Positions 1 through 5,816 are shown, numbered from the stretch's first letter. The stretch is DNA of 12,356 nucleotides from Phycisphaerae bacterium (GCA_014380825.1 JACMJD010000387.1:1-12356); one strand, 5' to 3'. The notes: generated by a model not told the origin, from the letters alone. Program-made: numbers and translations.

Positions 1-1059
1 AATGTCGGCAACGCGCGCGTAGAAATGTTGTCCGTGCTGGTCAACAGCAACGACCGTTCCAAGCGGCGCGATTTGACGATCCTCAAATTCGATGGGGTCA
101 AACGACATCCTGCACCCGGCGATTCGACGCTGGCCGGCGACCAAGACGTCGCAGGATTGCGGAATTACTTGTAGTGCCAGCGCGACAACTTCCACCAGGG
201 CAGGCGTAAAGTCCCACTCGCGTCGTGTGGAATGCTTCTTCTCATACGCGTCCTCGACTAGCCCATTCAACAATGCGCGAGACGCCGTAGTTGGGTGGCA
301 AAATTCGCTGAGTCGGTTGTAAACGGCGCGAAAGTGTTGGCGACCCGCGATGTTCTTCTGACGGTTGATTAGTTCTTTCAAGGCGCGGGGCGCATCGTCA
401 TCTGAAATAGCTTGCGTCTGCGTCACGAGGGCGGCATAAAACTGGTTCCATGTATGGGGATCATCGCTCTCCGTCGGAACGTCATTAAGCGGTTCGGTCC
501 ATCGACCTGACACGAATCGGAGAAGCTCACGGTGAATCGATCGATCCTTCGCCGACAGCGATGGCTGAGCGTTCGATCGGTAGCGGGGCCAGACATCTCG
601 CTGGAAATGCTCTTCCTGTCCATTCAGTTGAAGTTGCAAATGATCAAACGCGCACGCATGCTCGACTAATCCACGAGTGGACATTGCAAGTGCAATTTCG
701 TTTTCGTTCCCTAGAGCCCAGGAAATCATGTTCAGAAGTCGGAAGGTTGAGTCTGCCTGTGTACGCGACGCCAATATCAGTAGCTGGTGAATTTGCCTCC
801 AAAAAAATTCGGCTTCCATCCCACTTCCCAGCCTCGCCAATTGCCGAAAGTGGTTCGCGCCTAGGAAGGTAAATCGGTTGCAATTCCGCAACGGCTTGAT
901 GATGTCAGCGATTGCCGTGTAGGTCTCCCGAATGCGCTCGGGAATTTCACGCGCACCCAACTGCGACGCGACGTGCATGCTGTTCGCACAAGGCTCGAAG
1001 CTGCAAAATATGTCGCGTCGGCGCGCATTCCGCGAGGATCGTGGTTTTCGTCGATTCAT
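1..1059 (-). CDS. Unrecognised protein gene downstream of rtcB, 3' end beyond window
   Basis: This minus-strand frame is open from the window edge to position 1086; I checked every TTA/CTA/TCA on the plus strand and none falls in frame. The ATG at 1059 starts 31 nt after the rtcB stop, with a purine-rich GAAGAAAAC just before it, so it is probably translated from the same transcript. The visible 353 residues have no signal peptide or membrane segment; the first ~20 residues are Arg-rich. I do not recognise the family. Two short motifs stand out: RGLVEH at residues 129-134 and RLSEFCH at 249-255. Both fit the loose R-X4-6-H spacing of HEPN ribonucleases, and the layout (helical Arg/Glu segment, then Y..LS...H) is weakly reminiscent of DUF5677-type proteins. 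This is not enough to name a function. M28 is an alternative start. It is not RtcA-like. Confidence 0.75.
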   Translation of the reverse strand, partial: MNRRKPRSSRNARRRDIFCSFEPCANSMHVASQLGAREIPERIRETYTAIADIIKPLRNCNRFTFLGANHFRQLARLGSGMEAEFFWRQIHQLLILASRTQADSTFRLLNMISWALGNENEIALAMSTRGLVEHACAFDHLQLQLNGQEEHFQRDVWPRYRSNAQPSLSAKDRSIHRELLRFVSGRWTEPLNDVPTESDDPHTWNQFYAALVTQTQAISDDDAPRALKELINRQKNIAGRQHFRAVYNRLSEFCHPTTASRALLNGLVEDAYEKKHSTRREWDFTPALVEVVALALQVIPQSCDVLVAGQRRIAGCRMSFDPIEFEDRQIAPLGTVVAVDQHGQHFYARVADI

Positions 1060-1090
1060 GTTTTCTTCAAGTTCTTGACTCAACCGTTAT

Positions 1091-2599
1091 TCAATCATCC
1101 GCCTTATCCCCATCCTTCATCACAAACCGCGCCTTCAACTTCGCCACAGGCTTGGCCAATCCTGCGAGCTCCACTGACCGCAACACCTCGGCGAAATCCT
1201 TATACGCGTCCGGCGCTTCGTCCTTCGGGTACGTGCGGCAGTTGCTGAGGATGTCGCACTGATCCATCTCCTGATCAATCGCGGCCTGGTCGAGGCGGCG
1301 AATTGCATCCTTGCGTCCCATGCGGCGGCCGGCGCCGTGGTTGACGCTGTAGCGGCTCTTGGCGGCGCCGTCGGTCGCGACCATCACCACGCTGCCTTCC
1401 CGGGGGTTGCCCGGCAACAGGATCGGATGGCCGGTGTTCGCGAACGGAGTATCGCGCAGCGCGTGATGTCCGGCGGGAAACGCGCGGGTAGCGCCCTTGC
1501 GGTGAACCCACGCGATGTTGTTGTCCACCACTTCCTTGCGCGCGATGTTGTGGCTGATGAAGTACACCAGCTGTCCGGTGGTGCCGGGCAGGACTTCCTG
1601 GAACGCTTCGAGCACCAGCGCGTTGATCAGCAGGTGATTGACCGTGGCGAAGTTCGCGCCAAGGGCCATATCGTCGATGTACGCGTCGGCGTGTGCTGTG
1701 CCGAGCGGCGCGTAGACGAGCTCGCGATCGTCGCCCGGCAGCGGAATGCTCCAGGTTGAAAAATGCTGCTGAAGCGAGCGGAACTGTCCGCTCGCCAGCT
1801 TGTGGCCCAGGCCACGCGAGCCGCAATGCGAGAGAAACGCGACGCAGTTGTCGCGCAGGCCGAATGTGTTCGCGGTGGCGCGCGCGGCATCATCCTCGGC
1901 GATCGATACGACCTCGCATTCGCCGAAGTGATTTCCGCCGCCGTAGCTGCCGAGTTGGCGAATCTTGTCTTCGAAGTCGCCCAGTGATTCGCGATGAAGC
2001 AGCTCCTCGAGGCGCAGCGAAAGCGCATCGGCCGATTCATCGTGGCCGACGTGGAAACTGTCCTCGCAGCGGCTGGCCCATTCGAACGGGATGCCCAGCG
2101 CCCAGCACACATCGGCGCTGGCGCCTTGCGTGACCCCCTTGATGCCGACATCGCGCCCGACCTTGCGACTCTTGCGGCACGAGCGCTGCCCGCGCCCCGC
2201 GCCCGTGGGAATGCGATGACCGATCGCATCGATCAGCGCGCGGCGAACGGTGCGATCCGAGATCGCATCCGCGGGAATATCCATCTGAAGCAGGCTCATC
2301 GAGCACTTGATGTCTACGCCAACCGGGCCGGGATAAATGTGCGTCGGCGAGACCATGACGCAACCCACGGGCGCGCCGTAGCCACGGTGCGCATCGGGAT
2401 TCAGGATCAGATCGGTCACGCCCGGCGCCAGCCGTGAATTGATCGCCTGCTGCAGGCATCCTGCGTCGAACCCGGCGCGAATTGCGTTGGTGCCGATGAC
2501 CGTGATGGGCGACTTGCCCTTCACGGGAATAACTCCGATTGCCGCTTCCTGCGCGACGATCGCCGTCGACGGCTGAGAATTTTCAATGCTCTGACTCAT
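1091..2599 (-). CDS. rtcB: RNA-splicing ligase RtcB
   Basis: RtcB joins 2',3'-cyclic phosphate (or 3'-phosphate) RNA ends to 5'-OH ends using GTP and Mn2+, through a guanylated histidine. The family residues are all visible, numbering from the ATG at 2599: PDAH at 68-71, GVDIKC with metal Cys99, GGNHFGE with His224, LSHCGSRG with His258, FISHN with His350, and VNHGAGR with the nucleophile His421. At 502 residues it is longer than the 408-residue E. coli enzyme and carries a DVGIKG-containing insert around 150. I start at 2599 because GAAGG lies 10 nt upstream; a GTG at 2629 in the same frame would add ten residues with no better signal. The 5' leader holds Y RNA Y1, whose 3' strand ends about 39 nt before the start codon. 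The gene is probably part of the sigma-54-driven TROVE/Y RNA transcript. Confidence 0.97.
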   Translation of the reverse strand: MSQSIENSQPSTAIVAQEAAIGVIPVKGKSPITVIGTNAIRAGFDAGCLQQAINSRLAPGVTDLILNPDAHRGYGAPVGCVMVSPTHIYPGPVGVDIKCSMSLLQMDIPADAISDRTVRRALIDAIGHRIPTGAGRGQRSCRKSRKVGRDVGIKGVTQGASADVCWALGIPFEWASRCEDSFHVGHDESADALSLRLEELLHRESLGDFEDKIRQLGSYGGGNHFGECEVVSIAEDDAARATANTFGLRDNCVAFLSHCGSRGLGHKLASGQFRSLQQHFSTWSIPLPGDDRELVYAPLGTAHADAYIDDMALGANFATVNHLLINALVLEAFQEVLPGTTGQLVYFISHNIARKEVVDNNIAWVHRKGATRAFPAGHHALRDTPFANTGHPILLPGNPREGSVVMVATDGAAKSRYSVNHGAGRRMGRKDAIRRLDQAAIDQEMDQCDILSNCRTYPKDEAPDAYKDFAEVLRSVELAGLAKPVAKLKARFVMKDGDKADD

Positions 2600-2637
2600 A
2601 GCAACCCGACCTTCAAAAGACACGGCCACCGCAACAA

Positions 2638-2758
2638 CTGGGCGACAAAAGGTAATCGAAACGCTGCTCTACCCGCTGAGCTACGGCCCCGGTGATTCTG
2701 GAATGGAGCCGACGGGACTCGAACCCGCGACATGTAGTTCCGATGGCATTCGCACCAG
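2638..2758 (-). ncRNA. Y RNA-like RNA Y1 with permuted tRNA module
   Basis: The ends pair as CTGG-t-GCGA (2758-2750) with TCGCCCAG (2645-2638), one bulged T. The 5' strand runs into the shared CGAATGC...GAACTACATG box (2731-2753). Then come, 5' to 3', a T arm (GCGGG/CCCGT around TTCGAGT, 2712-2728), the acceptor 3' strand CGGCTCC, a 14-nt loop, the acceptor 5' strand GGGGCCG (2684-2690, 7 bp with one G-U), TA, and a D arm (GCTC...GAGC, 2666-2681). That is tRNA with acceptor ends joined and the break in the anticodon region, the arrangement known for YrlA-type bacterial Y RNAs. There is essentially no anticodon hairpin here. It lies in the rtcB leader, 12 nt downstream of Y2. The closing stem should be the TROVE/Rsr binding site, by analogy. 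Confidence 0.8.
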
Positions 2759-2770
2759 CATTTTCAGTTC

Positions 2771-2904
2771 AACTCGGCGACAAGAATTTTGGAGAAACAG
2801 TGATCGTTGCTCTACCACTGAGCTATCGCTCGCGTCACCGCGAACGAGCAGGATTCGAACCCGCGACCTTCGATTTATGTAGTTCATCCGGCATTCGCCG
2901 AGTT
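2771..2904 (-). ncRNA. Y RNA-like RNA Y2 with permuted tRNA module
   Basis: A perfect 10-bp end stem, AACTCGGCGA (2904-2895) with TCGCCGAGTT (2780-2771), leads into the CGAATGCCGGATGAACTACAT box. The tRNA mimic is the best of the set: T arm GCGGG-TTCGAAT-CCTGC (2848-2864), a 9-bp acceptor helix (2826-2834 with 2839-2847) capped by a GUGA tetraloop of the GNRA type, then TA and a D arm GCTC-AGTGGTA-GAGC (2809-2823). An anticodon-like stem can form in permuted fashion: CGAT after the D arm with ATCG before the AGGTC variable-like segment. The closing Y stem would then stack where the anticodon arm normally sits. The GGCGAATG sequence agrees with the GNCGAANG pattern I recall for bacterial Ro-binding stems. 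Confidence 0.86.
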
Positions 2905-2921
2905 TCTCAAAGCCAAAAGGA

Positions 2922-3070
2922 GGCGTGACGACGAGGATCGATGAAACCATTAACGCGCTCTACCACTGAGCTACCGCGCGACATCGTGCAAATCGCATTA
3001 GCGCGGGTGGGATTCGAACCCACGACCTCGTGCTCCTGAAGCATGTAGTTCCATCAGCATTCGTCACGCC
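2922..3070 (-). ncRNA. Y RNA-like RNA Y3 with permuted tRNA module
   Basis: A perfect 10-bp end stem pairs GGCGTGACGA (3070-3061) with TCGTCACGCC (2931-2922); this is a different sequence from Y2 but the same helix. The 5' box is present (3042-3063). After it comes an anticodon-arm-like hairpin, CATGC-TTCAGGA-GCACG (four of five pairs, CAG in the anticodon position), an AGGTC variable-like linker, T arm GTGGG-TTCGAAT-CCCAC (3007-3023), acceptor strand CCGCGC, a ~21-nt loop, acceptor strand GCGCGG, TA, and D arm (2957-2971). So all four tRNA arms are present, but the order is permuted with the break between the D and anticodon arms. The 5' end lies only about 9 nt after the stop codon of the 185-residue protein gene. 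Confidence 0.85.
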
Positions 3071-3079
3071 AACGATCGT

Positions 3080-3637
3080 TCACTCATCCATTTCCTCCAA
3101 CGTCGGCATTGTCTTACGCAGCGACGCAAGATCCTTGCGAGTCTGGATGTTCCAACGCTCGGCGTTCTTACGCATCGGCGCGATAAACTGCGCTTCAACC
3201 AGATCGATCACCTGATTCCACTGGTCGATCACCTGCTTGAGCAGCGCCACCGGCGCCACGCGCTGGCCGGACTGCTCGACCTTCCATTTGCCGATTCCCG
3301 AAACGGGAAACCGGCGGAACCCGTTGCTTCGCCAGCGCGCGTTGCGCAACAGCTTCGCGTTCACGGCAATGCCGAGCTTGCCGAGCTTTTCCGCGGTAGC
3401 CCGCGGGCTTCGCCAGGTTTCGCGACGCTCGGCGAGATTGGTGAACGAGTAGATCAAGTTGTCGATCTCCCATTCCCAGAAATCGCTTTGCGCTAGGAAC
3501 TGCAATTGACGACGCACGACGTCGCCGGAGCTCGTGCTGAAAAACCGCAGCGCGCCCAGCAACGCATCGGCGCGCAGGACCAGATACAAGCTAGTCCGGC
3601 GAGTCGCTCGCTCGAGTTCCGATTTTGATTCCGACAT
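3080..3637 (-). CDS. Unrecognised 185-residue protein inside the Y RNA array
   Basis: The start at 3637 is set by a strong Shine-Dalgarno AAGGAGG six nt upstream; the ATG at 3658 in the same frame lies before this site and is unlikely. The product (begins MSESKSELERATRRTS, ends TLEEMDE) has no signal peptide, membrane span or motif that I recognise. It is rich in Arg/Lys in its middle third (around LLRNARWRSNGFRRFP, residues ~93-108) and appears mostly helical with an acidic tail. It sits between Y4, whose 3' strand ends about 30 nt upstream, and Y3, which begins about 9 nt after the stop, so it is translated from within the RNA array. A Y RNA- or TROVE-associated RNA-binding protein is a fair guess from position and charge, but nothing in the sequence proves it. 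Confidence 0.8.
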   Translation of the reverse strand: MSESKSELERATRRTSLYLVLRADALLGALRFFSTSSGDVVRRQLQFLAQSDFWEWEIDNLIYSFTNLAERRETWRSPRATAEKLGKLGIAVNAKLLRNARWRSNGFRRFPVSGIGKWKVEQSGQRVAPVALLKQVIDQWNQVIDLVEAQFIAPMRKNAERWNIQTRKDLASLRKTMPTLEEMDE

Positions 3638-3666
3638 CTGATCCTCCTTTCGAATCACCAGTCAAA

Positions 3667-3810
3667 AAGCACGGCGACGAATTCGGAGAAACAACTGGTC
3701 TTGCGACCAAAGCCGGCGTGGATTCCACCAGCGGAGAACCCGCATTCATCGCACGGGCTTTCACCCGTATCTCCGGCGTGCATAGAGTTCTTTCAGCATT
3801 CGCCAAGCTC
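3667..3810 (-). ncRNA. Y RNA-like RNA Y4 with multi-hairpin module
   Basis: The end stem pairs GAGCTTGGCGA (3810-3800) with TCGCCGTGCTT (3677-3667), ten of eleven pairs, and leads into the shared box in a variant form (CGAATGC...GAACTCTATG, 3781-3803). The interior is not tRNA-like. GCCGG pairs with CCGGC around a multiloop holding ACGGGT-GAAA-GCCCGT, GCGG-GTTCT-CCGC and GTGG-AAT-CCAC, followed outside by TGGTC-GCAA-GACCA. Two of the loops are GNRA tetraloops. A TTTTT tract follows the 3' strand, so the stem could also act as a weak terminator before the downstream protein gene. The 5' end is three nt from the 3' end of the tRNA-Pro-like RNA. Confidence 0.74.
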
Positions 3811-3813
3811 AAA

Positions 3814-3871
3814 TCGGAGTGGCTGGATTCGAACCAGCGACCCGCTGTTCCCGAACCTACGCTACACTCCG
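3814..3871 (-). tRNA. Truncated tRNA-Pro(CGG)-like RNA lacking D loop
   Basis: In normal tRNA order this reads: acceptor CGGAGTG, TA, GCGTAG (start of a Pro-type D arm), TTCGGGA (Pro CGG anticodon loop), ACAGC, GGGTC, a perfect T arm GCTGG-TTCGAAT-CCAGC, acceptor CACTCCG and discriminator A. The acceptor pairs 7/7. Compared with bacterial tRNA-Pro(CGG), about 17 nt are absent: the D loop, the D-stem 3' strand and the 5' strand of the anticodon stem. It cannot fold as a working elongator tRNA. It is 58 nt long, has no encoded CCA, and is followed after TTT by Y4. It may be a decayed tRNA gene, a tRNA-like processing signal that frees the Y4 5' end, or a decoy. The intact acceptor and T arm argue that these parts are kept under selection. 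Confidence 0.7.
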
Positions 3872-3874
3872 CAA

Positions 3875-3945
3875 ATCGATCGCGCCCGTGTTTTTCCCGA
3901 CACGTCTTTCGACGCCGCTGGTTTTTGCTCAGAGGCGCGACCGAT
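3875..3945 (-). ncRNA. Structured RNA element with a 12-bp closing helix
   Basis: Positions 3945-3934 (ATCGGTCGCGCC) pair with 3886-3875 (GGCGCGATCGAT) over 12 consecutive base pairs with one G-U. The 47-nt interior can form CGTC-GAAA-GACG, or alternatively CGTGT/ACACG. It carries no CGAATGC box, so it is not one of the Y units. It lies 7 nt from the 3' end of Y5 and 3 nt from the truncated tRNA. It may be a spacer, a processing element, or a separate small RNA. No U-tract follows, which argues against a terminator. Confidence 0.5.
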
Positions 3946-3952
3946 AATCAGT

Positions 3953-4077
3953 AACGGCGGCGACGATCGTTGGTGAGAGTTCGCCACATCGCTTTCGCGA
4001 CATGACGCGCGGGTTTCGAAGCCCGCTCGGGCTTGCGCCCTTCACCATGTACTCCGCACCGGCATTCGCCTGCCGTT
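3953..4077 (-). ncRNA. Y RNA-like RNA Y5 with multi-hairpin module
   Basis: The end stem pairs AACGGC-a-GGCGA (4077-4066) with TCGCCGCCGTT (3963-3953), all paired except one bulged A, and leads into the box (CGAATGCCGG...AGTACATG, 4046-4069). The interior is closed by GGTGA/TCACC and holds GGGC-GCAA-GCCC, GCGGG-CTTCGAAA-CCCGC, and CATGTCGC-GAAA-GCGATGTG (8 bp, two wobble pairs). Two loops are GNRA tetraloops; the middle hairpin resembles a T arm with one extra loop base. No D arm or acceptor equivalent is present, so this module is only remotely tRNA-like if at all. Y6 lies 17 nt upstream. Confidence 0.78.
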
Positions 4078-4094
4078 ATTTACTTGTCAAAAGA

Positions 4095-4164
4095 TCGGGC
4101 CGACAAATTCAAATTGACGAGACGTTACAGGTTTTGATGTAGTCCCGATCGGCATTCGGCCCGA
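4095..4164 (-). ncRNA. Minimal Y RNA-like RNA Y6
   Basis: A perfect 9-bp end stem pairs TCGGGCCGA (4164-4156) with TCGGCCCGA (4103-4095), followed by the shared box (CGAATGCCG...GGACTACATC, 4136-4159). Only about 50 nt remain inside. The box segment can pair locally (GAC-TACA with TGTA-ac-GTC), so there is no separate effector module of the size seen in Y1-Y5. It is the first RNA after the TROVE gene, about 27 nt past the 4192-4221 hairpin. It may be a bare TROVE-binding unit. Confidence 0.7.
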
Positions 4165-4191
4165 CGACTGCGTTACGAACTTCCGTTCAAT

Positions 4192-4221
4192 CTGCGGCGA
4201 AGACTCTCGCCGTCGCCGCAG
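4192..4221 (-). other. Perfect 9-bp hairpin after the TROVE stop codon
   Basis: CTGCGGCGA and TCGCCGCAG pair perfectly around a 12-nt loop, beginning 8 nt after the TROVE stop codon. There is no T-tract after it, so it is not a typical intrinsic terminator. It could protect the 3' end of the TROVE message after processing, or attenuate entry into the RNA array. Confidence 0.5.
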
Positions 4222-4229
4222 GGCTAGAT

Positions 4230-5816
4230 TCACAACGAAACTTGCTCGATCACGCCAACCCAATGGTTGGAGTTGAGCGAACCCTTGGCGAACTCGGCGA
4301 TCACGTCAAAGACGTGGTCAGAGAATCCGCCGATGTTCAGCACGTCGTTGCGGCCCGTGTCGACCGCCTGCGTCGTGCTGTACGGCTGCAGGTCGATGCA
4401 CACGAGCTTCGCCTGCGGGTTGCGTGCCTGGAACGCGGACCACTCCTTCATGGTCTGCGTGCGCCCGCCACCGAACCGGCCATACGCGGGCGAGTCGACC
4501 CACGACTCGTTATCCGAGACGTAGATCACGATGTCGCCCGTCGCCCCACGACGGTTTAACTCTGCCAACGGCGCGGAACAGTTCGTTCCGCCCGCCGGCA
4601 GCGACGCCAGCTTCTGCGCGTTGGTCATCACGCTGTCGCGCGGGTTCAACGTGATGTCGATCGCCACGTTCTCGAACGGGATCACGCCCGCCCGCGGGTT
4701 CGTGCGCAGGATCGTTGCCGTGATCAGTGCCGCGACATCGACACAGCGCACGACCGAGCTCGCGCCCTTGCGCGCCCCGGTGATCGGAGAATGCATCGAG
4801 CCGGAGACATCCGGGAAAACCCAGACACCGCGACCCTGATCCACCTTGGGAACGTTGCGCGTTGCGATCTCCATCGCATCCTGCAACGCCTCGCGCACTG
4901 ACGCCGGCACGCTCTTGTCGGCATTCATAAACGCGACCATCAACTGGTACGGGAACACCCGCGCGTTCTCGATAGCGTTCTCATCGCGCAGACGATCGGC
5001 GATCCGATTCGTCAGCGCCTTGTCGTCGAACACGTCGTGACGGACGAACGTGTTCAGGTTCATGCGCGTCATCTGCCACGGCGCATTCGTAGCGATCTCC
5101 TTCCAGTGCTGCGGCTTGAGGTCCAGGCTCGTGAGCATCTGGAACGGCACGGCCGGTACAACTTCGGTCTCGCCGCACTTGAAAGCTTCGAACGACTGGA
5201 CCAAGTCCGGCAACGCCATCGCATCGTGCGGCTGGCCGATGAGGTATCCGTACAGCGCGGCGCGCGTTGCGTTGGCCGGCTTCGGGTGGACCATCTTGAT
5301 CACATCCGCCAGGCTCGGATCGTTGCCGACCGAGGCGCGGAAGATTTGATCGTCCGTCCGACGATCGAACCAGTTCTGCACCAGCCGCTTCGGCAACGTA
5401 CCCAGCGACTTCCGCCCAACCGCGCCGCTGCGCATGATCTGCACGAAGTTCCGCAACATGCGGCCGTCGTCGATCACGCGATCGAAGACTTCCGCCAGCA
5501 AACCCGGCGAGAAGACCGACAGCGTTGCGCACAGCAACGCCGGCAGATCCTTCATGTTGCCGGTGTTCCGCGCGTACAGGGCGACACGGGCAATGAATTC
5601 CGGCTCGACTTCCGGATGCGAGCAGAGGTTCAGCACCGTCTTGAGCTGATCCTCAGCCGAAGCATAAAACGTCGTGTTGAGGCAACCCGTCGCCGCGTAC
5701 TGTGCCAACGCCGCCTTGGGCGAGAGCTTGTACGCAATACCACCGGCCTCGTTGACCGCATCCGTGTTCGGGATGAACTTTCCGATCAGCGACTGAAAGA
5801 GCGTCTTGTTTGCCAT
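4230..5816 (-). CDS. rsr: TROVE-domain Ro60/Rsr-like RNA-binding protein
   Basis: This 528-residue protein is an orthologue-type match to Ro60/Rsr, the ring-shaped protein that binds Y RNAs on its outer surface and misfolded or damaged RNA ends in its central hole. Residues ~1-320 form the alpha-helical TROVE/HEAT-like region (start TLFQSLIGKFIPNTDAVNEAGG; RNTGNMKDLP at 83-92). Residues ~330-528 form a von Willebrand A domain with an intact metal site: DVSGS at 336-340, GGTN with Thr411, and VSDNESW with Asp435. Length agrees with Ro60 (538 in human). The start codon has GGAG two to three nt before it and lies about 24 nt from the expected sigma-54 start point, so it is the first gene of the transcript. 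The Y RNA array immediately downstream supports the assignment. Confidence 0.95.
   Translation of the reverse strand: MANKTLFQSLIGKFIPNTDAVNEAGGIAYKLSPKAALAQYAATGCLNTTFYASAEDQLKTVLNLCSHPEVEPEFIARVALYARNTGNMKDLPALLCATLSVFSPGLLAEVFDRVIDDGRMLRNFVQIMRSGAVGRKSLGTLPKRLVQNWFDRRTDDQIFRASVGNDPSLADVIKMVHPKPANATRAALYGYLIGQPHDAMALPDLVQSFEAFKCGETEVVPAVPFQMLTSLDLKPQHWKEIATNAPWQMTRMNLNTFVRHDVFDDKALTNRIADRLRDENAIENARVFPYQLMVAFMNADKSVPASVREALQDAMEIATRNVPKVDQGRGVWVFPDVSGSMHSPITGARKGASSVVRCVDVAALITATILRTNPRAGVIPFENVAIDITLNPRDSVMTNAQKLASLPAGGTNCSAPLAELNRRGATGDIVIYVSDNESWVDSPAYGRFGGGRTQTMKEWSAFQARNPQAKLVCIDLQPYSTTQAVDTGRNDVLNIGGFSDHVFDVIAEFAKGSLNSNHWVGVIEQVSL

Noticed and set aside
2692..2928. Plus-strand reading frame containing WSRRDSNPRH.
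   Set aside because: This phrase is the usual false translation of the reverse complement of tRNA T arms; the frame runs across Y1 and Y2.
2638..3070. Ordinary tRNA genes on the minus strand (clear T arms and D arms).
   Set aside because: The T arm precedes the D arm in each unit, and acceptor strands pair only across a short loop in permuted order. These are Y RNA tRNA mimics, not standard tRNAs.
3625..3976. Two overlapping plus-strand reading frames of about 100 residues.
   Set aside because: They run antisense through Y4, the tRNA-Pro-like RNA and the helix element (DSNQRP / TSDP are T-arm shadows), with no ribosome site.
2731..4159. CRISPR-like array from six regularly recurring boxes.
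   Set aside because: Spacing is irregular, a protein gene interrupts it, the repeat is imperfect, and each copy pairs with its own 3' strand.
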